The translations under genes were made by a program, and so were the position numbers. A DNA stretch of 64,000 bases. It comes from an uncultured Acidobacteriota bacterium. Lineage in GTDB: Bacteria > Acidobacteriota > Terriglobia > Terriglobales > Acidobacteriaceae. The DNA is taken from NCBI GenBank assembly GCA_903873705.1, contig CAIQPK010000086.1, positions 62,001 to 126,000 of the forward strand. Direction: 5' to 3'. Below, piece after piece: positions 16,607-25,088 of the stretch (its first letter is position 1; each line of letters starts with the position of its first letter). The notes below the pieces were generated by a model. That model had not been told where the DNA came from. It searched no databases and saw nothing but the letters and a program-made list of their open reading frames with translations.

Positions 16607-18451
16607 CTACTGGCGTGGACGCAGCGAAGCCAGGAAAGCCTCCAGCGGCTGGGTGTTGATCAGGTCGGCCGGCGTAAGCCAGGCGCGCCGCAGCTGCACG
16701 ATGCCGTCGTCGATCTGGTCGAGCTCCTCGGTGGAGTGCGCGTCAGTATTGCAGATGATCTTGCAGCCAAATTCTTTGGCCTTGCGCAAGTTAATGTCGG
16801 AGAGGTCTGCACGCGCCGGCGCAGCGTTGTGTTCAACGGCAATGCCCAGCCGCGCCGCCGCCGGCAACAGCTGCTCCAGGTTGATGCGGTAGGGCTCGCG
16901 CTTGAGCACCTTGCGGCCGGTGGGGTGGCCGAGGATTTGCACGTAGGGATTTTCCGCAGCGCGCAGGACGCGGGCGGTCATTTCTTCCTCAGTTTGGTTG
17001 AAGCCCGAGTGCACGCTGGCGACGACGATGTCCAGCTGCGCCAGGGTGTCGTCTTCGAGATCGAGCGCGCCGTCAGCGAGGATGTCCACCTCGATGCCGG
17101 CGAGGAGGCGGAAGGGCACGCTGGGTTCTACACTTTCGGGCTCGCCGTCGTTCAGTCGCTGCTGATAGCGAGCCCACTGCGGACCTTTCTTTGCCGCGAA
17201 CTCCGCTGCCAGCTCGTCGGAAACCTGGCGGATACGTTGGGCGTGGGCCAGCGTGCGCTTGTCGTCCATGCCGTTGGTCATGGCGAGGTTCTTGGAGTGA
17301 TCGGTAATGGCAATGTACTCCAGCCCGCGCGCGATGGCCGCCTCGGCCATTTCGCGGATGGAGTTCACGCCGTCGGACTCGTGAGTATGCATGTGCACGT
17401 CGCCGCGGATATCCGCACGCGTGATGAGGCGGGGCAGGATGTGCTTTTCCGCGGCTTCGATTTCGCCGCAGTTCTCGCGCAGCTCGGGCGGAATGTAGTC
17501 GAGGTCGAGCGCGTTGTAAATCTCTTCCTCACTGGCGGCGGCGATGATCTGGTTGTCCTCCAGCCGCAGCAGGGCGTACTCGTTCAGCGTCAGGCCGCGT
17601 TTGATGGCGCGCTGCCGCAGAGCGACGTTGTGGTGCTTCGATCCGGTGAAGTACTGGAGCGCCGCGCCGTAGCTGGCGCGGGGTAGTAGACGCACGTCCA
17701 CCTGCAGGCCCTTGCGCAGGTTGAAGCTGACCTTGTTCTGTCCGCGGGCCAGCAGCTTGTCGATCAGGGGCAGCGTGGCGACGTGCTCGACGGCAGCGGC
17801 CACCACGTCGGACTCGCACGCCGGGCCGGTGACCAGGAGGTCGAGGTCGCCGCAGCTCTCGCGGCCGCGGCGCAGGCTGCCGGCCGGGGTGATGGTGTCG
17901 ATGCCGGGGAACTGCCGGATGAGCTCGGAGACGCGCTCGGCGTGTCCTCGGGCGATGTCGATGCGGAAGCGAGAGGCGTTCCGCCGGTGGTCTTCGATGC
18001 CTTTGAGCAGCTTGTCGGTGAACTTCTGGCCCATGCGCGGCAGCGAGAGCAGATCGCCGCGCCTGGCGGCGGCTTCGAGGGCGTCAATGTCGGCGATTTC
18101 GAGCGCCGAGTACAACATGGCCACCGTCTTCGGCCCCATACCCGGCAGGCGGAGCAGCTCCAGCATGGTGGGGCGGTACTTTTGCAACAACTCTTCGCGC
18201 AGCGGCATGGTGCCGGTGGTGACAAGGTCACGGATATTGGCCGCCATGCCCTTGCCGATGCCGGGGATAGCCAACAGCGCCTTGGGGTCGGCTTCGGGGG
18301 TGGCGAGCGTGGCCAGCGGCGTGGTCTGCTGCTCGACGGCTTCAGCGGCGCGGCGATAGGAGCGGATGCGGAACGGGTCGGCTGCGTCTATTTCAAGCAG
18401 CGACGCGGTTTCGTCGAGGAGGCGGGCTAGGGTGATGTTGTCGATAGACAT
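16607..18451 (-). CDS. polX: PolX-type DNA polymerase/3'-5' exonuclease
   Basis: Family X DNA polymerase used in base-excision repair, fused to a PHP exonuclease domain. Order: helix-hairpin-helix repeats (GIGKGMAANIRDL about 64-76; LPGMGPKTVAML about 102-113), nucleotidyltransferase core GSLRRGRESCGDLDLL (191-206; catalytic aspartates in GDLD and in LQVDVRL), then the PHP domain from DVHMHTHESDG, with ITDHS, EHNAAP and NTDAHS metal-binding motifs. At 614 residues it is somewhat longer than the B. subtilis protein (570). All catalytic residues that I can place are intact. Confidence 0.95.
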   Translation of the reverse strand: MSIDNITLARLLDETASLLEIDAADPFRIRSYRRAAEAVEQQTTPLATLATPEADPKALLAIPGIGKGMAANIRDLVTTGTMPLREELLQKYRPTMLELLRLPGMGPKTVAMLYSALEIADIDALEAAARRGDLLSLPRMGQKFTDKLLKGIEDHRRNASRFRIDIARGHAERVSELIRQFPGIDTITPAGSLRRGRESCGDLDLLVTGPACESDVVAAAVEHVATLPLIDKLLARGQNKVSFNLRKGLQVDVRLLPRASYGAALQYFTGSKHHNVALRQRAIKRGLTLNEYALLRLEDNQIIAAASEEEIYNALDLDYIPPELRENCGEIEAAEKHILPRLITRADIRGDVHMHTHESDGVNSIREMAEAAIARGLEYIAITDHSKNLAMTNGMDDKRTLAHAQRIRQVSDELAAEFAAKKGPQWARYQQRLNDGEPESVEPSVPFRLLAGIEVDILADGALDLEDDTLAQLDIVVASVHSGFNQTEEEMTARVLRAAENPYVQILGHPTGRKVLKREPYRINLEQLLPAAARLGIAVEHNAAPARADLSDINLRKAKEFGCKIICNTDAHSTEELDQIDDGIVQLRRAWLTPADLINTQPLEAFLASLRPRQ

Positions 18452-18571
18452 GCAAAAGGCCGGATCGCAATCTATTGTAGATGCGAGTTCCGGCCTCGGG
18501 TTCGGACGGCGTGGTCCGTCGGTTCAAATCAGTTCAGCGCGGCGTGGCAGAAGAAGCGTAGTAAAGCAGGG

Positions 18572-18787
18572 TTATGCTGATTTGCTTCGGGTAACCTGGT
18601 CGGCTTGCGGACCCTTGGTTCCCTGAATCACATCGAACTCGACCTGGTCGCCCTCTTTCAGGGTCTTGTAGCCGTCCAGCTGGATCGAGCTGTAATGCAC
18701 AAACACGTCGGGTCCGTCCGGACGTCCTAAAAAACCATAACCCTTCGCATTGTTAAACCACTTTACTTCGCCTTTATATTGCGCCAT
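18572..18787 (-). CDS. Cold-shock protein (CspA family)
   Basis: 71-residue single-stranded RNA/DNA chaperone with one cold-shock domain. RNP1 is seen as KGYGFLGR and RNP2 as VFVHYSS; the start [12 protein letters not shown] is preceded by GAAAGGG, so the nine-residue upstream extension is probably not translated. The final stretch (QVTRSKSA) is slightly extended. It is monocistronic with a 379-bp upstream gap, consistent with the long regulated leader usual for csp mRNAs. Confidence 0.93.
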   Translation of the reverse strand: MAQYKGEVKWFNNAKGYGFLGRPDGPDVFVHYSSIQLDGYKTLKEGDQVEFDVIQGTKGPQADQVTRSKSA

Positions 18788-19166
18788 AGTGCGTGCCCTT
18801 TCTTGCATTGCCATTGCTCTAACTGGCCCCGGTGTTCAGGCGGTTACATCTGGTCCGGGACAAGTTAGAATCTCGGATTCTTCCAGGCGCTTTGGAGTTG
18901 TCTGGCGAGTGAGCAAACGCTTGTAAACAGGTTGTTTGTTGTGTAGATGACCTTCTTGAAACAAGCGCCCATTTGCCGGATATCCAACGTCTAAATGTGA
19001 GTGGAATAGCCTCAGTATTTGCGCGCGGAGTGCTGTGCGTTCCCGCCTGAACGATGCGGTGCACGCAGGCCGACGACGTGAACGAGCCTGCGGTGCGGGC
19101 CCGCACAATGGTGGCTGAATAGAAATAGCCGCGGGCTATTTCCTCAGGAGTATTCGCGGGATAGGT
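18788..19166 (-). other. Intergenic region: probable long 5' leader of the cold-shock gene
   Basis: This 379-bp gap has two overlapping open frames on the minus strand, but neither has family similarity or a ribosome site. The sequence is less GC-rich than the genes around it near 18900-19020. A long cold-responsive leader is expected here, but I could not fold it or place the promoter with confidence. The left part includes the GAAAGGG ribosome site of the cold-shock gene; the right part contains the hairpin at 19122-19142. Confidence 0.4.
19122..19142 (-). terminator. Possible terminator of the Nudix gene
   Basis: A perfect 9-bp inverted repeat GAAATAGCC / GGCTATTTC with a 3-nt loop, 25 bp after the Nudix stop on the minus strand. 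The stem itself is AT-rich at its base and the following T tract is weak, so termination efficiency is uncertain. Confidence 0.45.
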
Positions 19167-19811
19167 TTATTCGGCGCGCCGCAGGGAATCGAAGAGCAGC
19201 ACGGCGGTCAGCGTCTTGCCGTCAAGGATTTTCCCGGCATGAATCAGCCGCATCACTTCGGACAATGGCGTCATTAATATCTCGATCTTCTCGTCATCTT
19301 CAGGTGCTGCGTTGCCCAGGGTCAGGTCCTCGGCGAGCAGCACGTTCATGGCTTCGGAAAGAAAGCCCGGGCTGGCAAAGTAGCGGACGTGGTGTGACCA
19401 TTTCTTGGCGCGATAGCCGGTGTCCTCGATGAGTTCGCGTTTGGCGGCGGGGATCAGCTTTTCCCCCGGCTCGATGCGTCCGGCCGGCAGTTCCAACAGA
19501 AACTTCCCGGCAGCATGACGGTACTGGCGGATGAGCAGGATGTCGGGATCCTTGACGTTGCGGGAGGTGTCCACCGCCAGCACCACCACCGACCCGTTGT
19601 GACGGATAACATCGCGCCGGGCATGGACGCCTCCGGGCTCCTGCACCTCGTCAGCCGTCACGTAAAAGACTTTGCCCTTGTAGACCGTCTTCGAAGAAAT
19701 GACTTTGGCCTTGCCACGCAGCCGGACGCCCAGTGGGGCAGGCTTTTTGACGGTGAGGGCGACGGGCTCGGGAGCGGCGGATTTCTTGGGGGTCTTCTTT
19801 TTGGCTGGCAT
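19167..19811 (-). CDS. Nudix hydrolase, ADP-ribose pyrophosphatase-like
   Basis: Hydrolyses nucleoside diphosphate-sugars such as ADP-ribose. The Nudix box reads G-RIEPG-E-KLIPAAK-RELIEDTGY, so the last metal-binding glutamate of the usual REUxEExGU is an aspartate. The preceding LLIRQYRHAAGKFLLELPAGR and following FASPGFLSE are those of the NudF/YqkG type. The start MPAKKKTPKKSAA is chosen over an upstream ATG because the latter adds unrelated sequence; the lysine-rich N-terminal ~25 residues are then an unusual basic tail. 214 residues. Confidence 0.85.
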   Translation of the reverse strand: MPAKKKTPKKSAAPEPVALTVKKPAPLGVRLRGKAKVISSKTVYKGKVFYVTADEVQEPGGVHARRDVIRHNGSVVVLAVDTSRNVKDPDILLIRQYRHAAGKFLLELPAGRIEPGEKLIPAAKRELIEDTGYRAKKWSHHVRYFASPGFLSEAMNVLLAEDLTLGNAAPEDDEKIEILMTPLSEVMRLIHAGKILDGKTLTAVLLFDSLRRAE

Positions 19812-19909
19812 CGTCTTCAGGTTAAACCATCCCGGCGACCCCGTGATTTTGCATCGGTGTGACAGGCTGTGCATCCAAAAGACTTCACGGGGTGAGAAAC
19901 TAGCAACGC

Positions 19910-21562
19910 ATGAACGCCCAGACGGAATGCCAGTGTTATCCGATTGCGAGTCTGCCTGACACCAGCGCGCTCTTCCGCGACTACACGGACGCGCGCGCGG
20001 CGAGGGACCCCGCCGCCGTGCGCCGCTGGTTCCCCGCCGATCCGTTCACCCTGGAGTGGGCCCATCACGCTCCCACGCTCGGCGAGCTGCATGCCATCGC
20101 GCTGGCTGACATCCTCAAGATGCAGGCCGAGCACTTTGGCGCCGGCGAGGCCGCACTGGCCAACATTGAGCGCCTGCGCAACGGCGCTGCAGCCGTCGTC
20201 TCCGGACAGCAGGTTGGCCTCTTCGGTGGCCCGCTGCTGGTGCTTTTGAAGGCCGCGACGGCCATCCGCAAGGCACAGGACGCTACCCGCGAAAGCGGCC
20301 GCCCGCATGTGCCCATCTTCTGGCTCGCCAGTGAAGACCACGACCTGGCCGAAGTGGACCAGGTTTCGCTGCTCTCGAAAACTGCCGTGGAAAGGCTGAG
20401 CCTGAACTTAAGCGCGGCGCGGCCACTGCCCGTAGGGGACATGCTCCTGCTCGGCGCCGATGGCGGAGCCCAGCTGGAATCCGCGCTCGAACGCACCAGC
20501 GAACTGCTCGCCTGGGCGCCGGTATGCGATTTGCTGCGCGAATGCTACATCGCCGGTGCGACCCTCGCGGGCGCCTTCGGCAGGCTGCTGACGCGCATCT
20601 TCGCGGAGCAGGGCCTGATTGTGATGGACGCCGCCGCGCGCCCGTACCACGCCCTGGGCGCGCCGGTGCTGCGCTACGCGCTGGAGCACGCGGAAGAGTT
20701 GGAGACGGCGCTGCTGGCTCGCTCCAGGGAGCTGGAAGCCGCCGGTTACCACGCCCAGGTGCTCGTTTCCGCAAACCACTCGCTGCTCTTCCTGGTCGAC
20801 ACCGAAAGCGGGGCAAGACTGCCGTTACGCCGCGGAACGGACGGCTCCTGGAAGGCCGGCTCGCGCGCCTATGTGCTGCCGGAACTGCTCACCATCCTCG
20901 ACAACGAGCCCGAACGCCTGAGCCCCAATGCGCTGCTTCGGCCTGTTTTCCAGGATGCCATTCTGCCCACCTCGGCCTACGTCGGCGGCCCTGCAGAGAT
21001 CGCCTACTTTGCGCAGAGCGCCGTGGTCTACGAGCAGATTCTTGGGCGTGTGACGCCGGTGCTGCCGAGACTCTCGGCCACGCTGGTCGAGCCCGCCATT
21101 GCCAAGGTGATGGCGCAGCACGAGGTTGAACTGCCACAGATCTTCGAGGCAAAGACGGTCGATAACCTGGCCCAGCGGCTGGGAGCCCGGGCCATGCCCA
21201 TCGAGAGCAAGCGCAAGCTGTCTGCGGTGGGCAACGCAATGGACGCTGAGCTGACCGCGCTGACTGAGTACATGACCGGCCTGAGTGCCGACCTGGGCAA
21301 GACGGCAGAGGTCTCGGGCAGCAAGATGCGCTACCAGATGAACCGCCTGCGCCGGCTGGCCGCCACGTTCGAGCTGCAGAAGGAAGCCTCGCTGCGCAAA
21401 CACGCTGACGCCCTGATGCTGAACCTGTTTCCTGATGGCCACCCGCAGGAGCGGGTGCTGGCCGGTGTGTGGTTCCTCGCCCGTTACGGCGAGACGCTGC
21501 CGCAGTTGCTGGTGGAGTATGCCGGGCAGGAGTGCCCGGGCCATCGCCTTATTTCCCTGTAG
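19910..21562 (+). CDS. bshC: Bacillithiol biosynthesis cysteine-adding enzyme
   Basis: Putative ligase adding cysteine to GlcN-malate, the last step of bacillithiol synthesis. The family signature VVSGQQVGLFGGPLLVLLKAATAIRKAQ (about residues 98-125) and PIFWLASEDHDLAEVDQ are clear, as is the C-terminal coiled coil and ending GHRLISL. 550 residues is normal. bshA and bshB are not in the window. Bacillithiol genes are known in Acidobacteriota as well as Firmicutes and Deinococcus, which supports the taxonomic reading. Its 3' end overlaps the convergent membrane gene by 14 bp. Confidence 0.93.
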   Translation: MNAQTECQCYPIASLPDTSALFRDYTDARAARDPAAVRRWFPADPFTLEWAHHAPTLGELHAIALADILKMQAEHFGAGEAALANIERLRNGAAAVVSGQQVGLFGGPLLVLLKAATAIRKAQDATRESGRPHVPIFWLASEDHDLAEVDQVSLLSKTAVERLSLNLSAARPLPVGDMLLLGADGGAQLESALERTSELLAWAPVCDLLRECYIAGATLAGAFGRLLTRIFAEQGLIVMDAAARPYHALGAPVLRYALEHAEELETALLARSRELEAAGYHAQVLVSANHSLLFLVDTESGARLPLRRGTDGSWKAGSRAYVLPELLTILDNEPERLSPNALLRPVFQDAILPTSAYVGGPAEIAYFAQSAVVYEQILGRVTPVLPRLSATLVEPAIAKVMAQHEVELPQIFEAKTVDNLAQRLGARAMPIESKRKLSAVGNAMDAELTALTEYMTGLSADLGKTAEVSGSKMRYQMNRLRRLAATFELQKEASLRKHADALMLNLFPDGHPQERVLAGVWFLARYGETLPQLLVEYAGQECPGHRLISL

Positions 21563-21980
21563 CTAATTCCGGCTGATGATGTGATCGCGCCTGGAACCAG
21601 GTGCGTACATACGCCGTGTGCAGATACCAGAGCAGATACACCGCCAGCGCAGCCGAGTAGACATCCATCCCGACTACAAAGGGTGAGCGATGCAGGTCGC
21701 GCGGCAGGCTCTTAAGCCCGAAGAGAAAATACAGGGAGCCGGCGATGATCAGCCATCGTCCCCAGGTCCGGCCCAGCCAGTAGCCGATGATGGAAATGGC
21801 TTCGAATGCCAGCAGTCCCACCAGCCCAATGTGGACCAGGAGCATGACGTGCGATGTCGTCGTCGCCGGGTCAGGGTTCGGCACGGTGATCGGGGCCGTA
21901 TGCAGTGCGTGGTACACGTCGACGCAAATATTCGCCGCCATGAGAATGGCCGTGATGGTTACTCCGGTTGGCCGTTGCAT
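21549..21980 (-). CDS. Small integral membrane protein, unknown function
   Basis: 143 residues with about four hydrophobic helices (TGVTITAILMAANICVDVY, VMLLVHIGLVGLLAFEAISIIGYWLG, WLIIAGSLYFLFGL, VVGMDVYSAALAVYLLWYL). I recognise no family with certainty. The start at MQRPTGVT is preferred: an upstream ATG adds a hydrophilic segment, and a TACACT hexamer sits 9 nt before this ATG, consistent with a leaderless transcript. Its last 14 bp overlap the end of bshC on the opposite strand. Confidence 0.65.
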   Translation of the reverse strand: MQRPTGVTITAILMAANICVDVYHALHTAPITVPNPDPATTTSHVMLLVHIGLVGLLAFEAISIIGYWLGRTWGRWLIIAGSLYFLFGLKSLPRDLHRSPFVVGMDVYSAALAVYLLWYLHTAYVRTWFQARSHHQPELATGK

Positions 21981-22105
21981 GATGACGCGAGTGTACTCTG
22001 TTTTCTGATAATTTCCGTAGTCGTGACGAGATTGTGACAATTCGTTCATCTCAAATCAGGTCGCCAAACTTTGCTTTTTTTCAGCAATGTGCAACACTCC
22101 CACGC

Positions 22106-22357
22106 ATGGGAGCTTTCATCGCATCGACGTCGCTGGTGATCCTGGTCATGCTCGGCATCGTGATCGGCGTGATCCATTTCCTTCCGATCATCGTCGCCGG
22201 GTCGCGCCACGTGCGAAATTTCTGGTGGATTGTGCTCATCAACATTTTTTTTGGGTGGACGCTGATCGGCTGGATCGTCGCGCTGGTGTGGGCTTTGCGC
22301 GACCAGCCGAAGTACATCGCCGGCTATGTTCCGCCCCGCAGCTACAACGGCTACTAG
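22106..22357 (+). CDS. Superinfection-immunity-like small membrane protein
   Basis: 83 residues with two membrane helices. The second, WWIVLINIFFGWTLIGWIVALVWALRD, is the hallmark of the family named after the phage T4 Imm protein, which blocks DNA injection by related phages. Chromosomal homologues are very widespread and mostly uncharacterised, so an antiphage role should not be assumed. A preceding in-frame ATG gives a longer N-terminus but the family begins near MGAFIASTS. It is followed by another small gene after 44 bp. Confidence 0.78.
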   Translation: MGAFIASTSLVILVMLGIVIGVIHFLPIIVAGSRHVRNFWWIVLINIFFGWTLIGWIVALVWALRDQPKYIAGYVPPRSYNGY

Positions 22358-22401
22358 AACTGACCTCGCGGTACTAGAATCCTTAGCGAGGACTTTTTGC
22401 A

Positions 22402-22710
22402 ATGGGATTGAGCGATCAGCCGTTTGAGGTGACGTGCCCGGACTGCGGTGGCATGTTGAAGGTAGACCCCGTTTCCCGCGCCATCATTGCGCATACGCCG
22501 GCTCCGCGCAAGAAGACTTTTGGCGACTTTGGCGAGGCGGCGAAGGCTCTGAAGGACGCCGACGCGCGCCGCGACTCCCTCTTCGCGCAGTCGATTGAGG
22601 CGCAGAAGAACAAGGATGATGTGATGGCCAAGAAGTTCGCCGAAGCGGTGAAGAAGGCCAAGGAGTCGCCACTCTCCGACCGCCCCATGCGCGACTTCGA
22701 CTTCGAGTAA
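22402..22710 (+). CDS. Small CPDCGG-motif protein, unknown function
   Basis: 102 residues. One CPDCGG zinc-knuckle-like pair lies at residues 12-17 with no second cysteine pair, so any metal site would need dimerisation. The rest is charged and helical (AKALKDADARRDSLFAQSIEAQKNKDDVMAKKFAEAVKKAKE). GCGAGG precedes the ATG. Acidobacterial genomes often carry such a gene, but I know no function. It lies in a same-strand series with the flanking small genes. Confidence 0.7.
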   Translation: MGLSDQPFEVTCPDCGGMLKVDPVSRAIIAHTPAPRKKTFGDFGEAAKALKDADARRDSLFAQSIEAQKNKDDVMAKKFAEAVKKAKESPLSDRPMRDFDFE

Positions 22711-22771
22711 GCCCATTCGGCCAGAACTTTTCCGCTGCGTCGGCGTATAGCAGTAAGGGAGTGACCACAGG

Positions 22772-23227
22772 ATGAGCGACGCACCGAAAGACCCAGGCGA
22801 ACGCGAGTCAACACCCTTCAGCAACCAACCCGGAGGGTGGCAGCCGGTGGCGCCGCCAGCCTACCCCGCCGATGCACCGCAGCAACGTTTTACGCCACCA
22901 ACGGCCAGGGCACCGCACCCGCCCGTGCCGCCCCAGGCAACGCCCCACGGGATGGAAGGGTATCGCCCGGTCTACGATGGCCGCTCGCCGGGAGGCGCTC
23001 CCCCTCCGAATTATCCGCGGCCTTATTACGGCAATCAGGTTCCGTACGGCCAGGGCTACCAGCAGAACTACGGCCAGCCACCCGTCGCCGAGATGATGGC
23101 AGCGGCCATGCTTTACCCGCGGTGGCGGCGCAGACGGCGGCATCTCTTCTTCTGGCCGATTGCGTTGCTGGTCCTATTCGTCACCCTGGTGATGCACGGA
23201 TGTGCCGCCATCTTCAACATCTTCTAG
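22772..23227 (+). CDS. Proline-rich protein with C-terminal membrane anchor
   Basis: 151 residues: about 105 residues of low-complexity Pro/Gln/Tyr/Gly sequence, then an arginine cluster (RWRRRRR) and one membrane helix (LFFWPIALLVLFVTLVMHGCA) near the end. The arginines suggest the proline-rich part faces the cytoplasm. No catalytic motif is seen. It is 61 bp after the CPDCGG gene on the same strand. The unusual composition makes family assignment impossible by eye. Confidence 0.7.
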   Translation: MSDAPKDPGERESTPFSNQPGGWQPVAPPAYPADAPQQRFTPPTARAPHPPVPPQATPHGMEGYRPVYDGRSPGGAPPPNYPRPYYGNQVPYGQGYQQNYGQPPVAEMMAAAMLYPRWRRRRRHLFFWPIALLVLFVTLVMHGCAAIFNIF

Positions 23228-23268
23228 CGCACGCTCCGTGCAAGTTAGGCCGCATCGCGTTAGACCGG

Positions 23269-23274
23269 TAGACT
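23269..23274 (+). promoter_or_regulatory. Candidate -10 element of a leaderless promoter (ABC-F gene)
   Basis: TAGACT ends 6 nt before the ATG at 23281. The intervening AGAGGT could act as a ribosome site only if transcription began further upstream. Confidence 0.45.
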
Positions 23275-23280
23275 AGAGGT

Positions 23281-25086
23281 ATGCCGCCGATTCTGAATGC
23301 TCAGGGCGTGTCGAAACGCTTTGGGGCGACACCGTTATTCCAAGACATCGCTTTTCCTGTTTCCGATGGCGACCGCATCGGCCTTATCGGGCCGAACGGC
23401 GCAGGGAAGTCCACGCTGCTGGCCGTGCTGGCGGGCGAAACCGAGCCTGACACCGGCGAAGTGACCACGCGCAAACGCGCCCGCGTCGGCTATGTCAGGC
23501 AGGTCTCCGAGTTCGGCGCTGGCGTCACCGCCCGCCAGGTGTTGAGCGATGCGCTCGCCACCGCCGCCGTAGCCGAAGGCGAGCGCGAGCAGCGCCTCCG
23601 CGAGACGCTTGGCCGTGCTGGCTTTGAGGACATGGACGTGGTCGCCTCCACGCTCTCCGGAGGCTGGCGCAAACGCCTGGCCATTGCGGAAGCCGTTGTC
23701 GCCGCGCCCGATGTCCTGCTGCTCGACGAGCCAACGAACCATCTCGACCTTGAGGGCATTGAGTGGCTCGAAGCGATGCTGCGCTCTGCGCCCTACGCCT
23801 GCGTGGTCGTCACGCATGATCGTTATTTTCTCGAAAATGTGGCCAGCGACGTCGTCGAACTGAACCGCGTTTATGCTGAGGGCCTGCTGCGCGTGAAGGG
23901 CACGTACTCCAAGTTTCTCGAGGGCCGCGAGAACTACCTGGAAGCGCAGCAGAAGATGCAGGAAGGTCTGCGCAATCGCGTGAACACTGAAATTGAGTGG
24001 CTGCGCCGCGGCCCCAAGGCCCGGGCCACCAAGGCCAAGGCGCGCATCGACAATGCGCACGGCCTGATCGCCAAGCTCGCGGACGTGGACTCGCGCACCC
24101 GCACTGGCTCGGCCGGCATTGAGTTTGCCGGCACCGACCGCCAAACCAAGCGGCTCATCGAACTCGAAGGCGTTGGGGTCACACTCGGCGGTCGCGAAAT
24201 CGTGCGCGACGTCAATTTCGTGATCGCCAACGGTGTGCGCGTTGGCCTGGTTGGACCCAACGGCAGCGGCAAGACCACGCTGCTGCGGGCGATGACCGGA
24301 GAACTGACGCCAACGGAAGGCAAGGTGAAGACAGCGGCCAGCCTGCGCATCGTCTACTTCTCGCAGATGCGCGAACTCGATGAATCGCTCACCCTGCGCC
24401 GTGCGCTCGCGCCGGATGCGGATGCCGTGGTCTACCAGGACCGCGTGGTCCACGTGGCCAGCTACGCCGCAAAATTTCTGTTCACGGGCGATCAACTCAA
24501 CCAGCCCGTTGCGCGCCTGAGCGGCGGCGAACGCGCGCGTGTGCTCATCGCCAAGCTGATGCTGCAACCGGCCGATGTGCTGATGCTCGACGAGCCGACG
24601 AACGACCTGGATATCCCCACACTCGAAATCCTCGAAGAGTCGCTGCTGGAGTTCAAGGGCGCGCTGGTGCTGGTAACGCATGATCGCTACATGCTCGACC
24701 GCGTCTCCAACATCGTGCTCGGGCTGGACGGCCGGGGCAATGCTGCCACCTTCGCCGACTACGCGCAGTGGGAGGAGTGGAAGGGTATGAACGAACTCGG
24801 CGGCGACGCCGAGCAGCCCAAGGGCCTGCCCGCATCCACACAGCCCGCGAAGATGCCCGGCAAGAAGAAACTCTCGTACATGGAGCAGCGCGAGTTTGAC
24901 GCTATCGAAGCTCGCGTTGAAGCCGCGGATGCGCGAATGGAAGCGGCCCATGACCGGTTGGCTGATCCCAAGGTGGCGACCAACGCCGCGCTGCTGACGG
25001 ACGCGGTTGCCGAAATGGAAGCCGCGCAGGCAGAGCACGACGCGGTCTACGCGCGCTGGGCGGAGCTGACGGAAAAAGCCGGCTAG
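23281..25086 (+). CDS. ABC-F family ATPase (Uup-like)
   Basis: Soluble protein with two ABC ATPase domains and no membrane part, acting on ribosomes or DNA. First domain: GPNGAGKS, LSGGWRKRLAIAEA, VLLLDEPTNHLDLEG. Second domain: GPNGSGKT, LSGGERARVLIAKL, VLMLDEPTNDLD. A linker lies between (about residues 220-300) and a C-terminal coiled coil (about 530-600, KKLSYMEQREFDAIEARVEAA) is typical of Uup. In E. coli, Uup affects transposon excision and ribosome assembly; the same role here is only inferred. 601 residues. Confidence 0.93.
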   Translation: MPPILNAQGVSKRFGATPLFQDIAFPVSDGDRIGLIGPNGAGKSTLLAVLAGETEPDTGEVTTRKRARVGYVRQVSEFGAGVTARQVLSDALATAAVAEGEREQRLRETLGRAGFEDMDVVASTLSGGWRKRLAIAEAVVAAPDVLLLDEPTNHLDLEGIEWLEAMLRSAPYACVVVTHDRYFLENVASDVVELNRVYAEGLLRVKGTYSKFLEGRENYLEAQQKMQEGLRNRVNTEIEWLRRGPKARATKAKARIDNAHGLIAKLADVDSRTRTGSAGIEFAGTDRQTKRLIELEGVGVTLGGREIVRDVNFVIANGVRVGLVGPNGSGKTTLLRAMTGELTPTEGKVKTAASLRIVYFSQMRELDESLTLRRALAPDADAVVYQDRVVHVASYAAKFLFTGDQLNQPVARLSGGERARVLIAKLMLQPADVLMLDEPTNDLDIPTLEILEESLLEFKGALVLVTHDRYMLDRVSNIVLGLDGRGNAATFADYAQWEEWKGMNELGGDAEQPKGLPASTQPAKMPGKKKLSYMEQREFDAIEARVEAADARMEAAHDRLADPKVATNAALLTDAVAEMEAAQAEHDAVYARWAELTEKAG

Positions 25087-25088
25087 GC

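Noticed and set aside
18525-18545. GGTTCAAATC resembling a tRNA T-loop between polX and the cold-shock gene
   Set aside because: No complementary T-stem, acceptor stem or anticodon arm can be formed around it on either strand.
18819-19108. Two overlapping small open frames upstream of the cold-shock gene
   Set aside because: Neither has a ribosome site or family features; the region is better explained as a 5' leader and promoter.
22106-22357. Prophage remnant suggested by the superinfection-immunity-like gene
   Set aside because: No integrase, capsid, tail or lysis gene is nearby and the family is common on bacterial chromosomes.
23335-25038. A 567-codon open frame opposite the ABC-F gene
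   Set aside because: Composition and position mark it as an antisense shadow; the plus-strand gene has all ATPase motifs.
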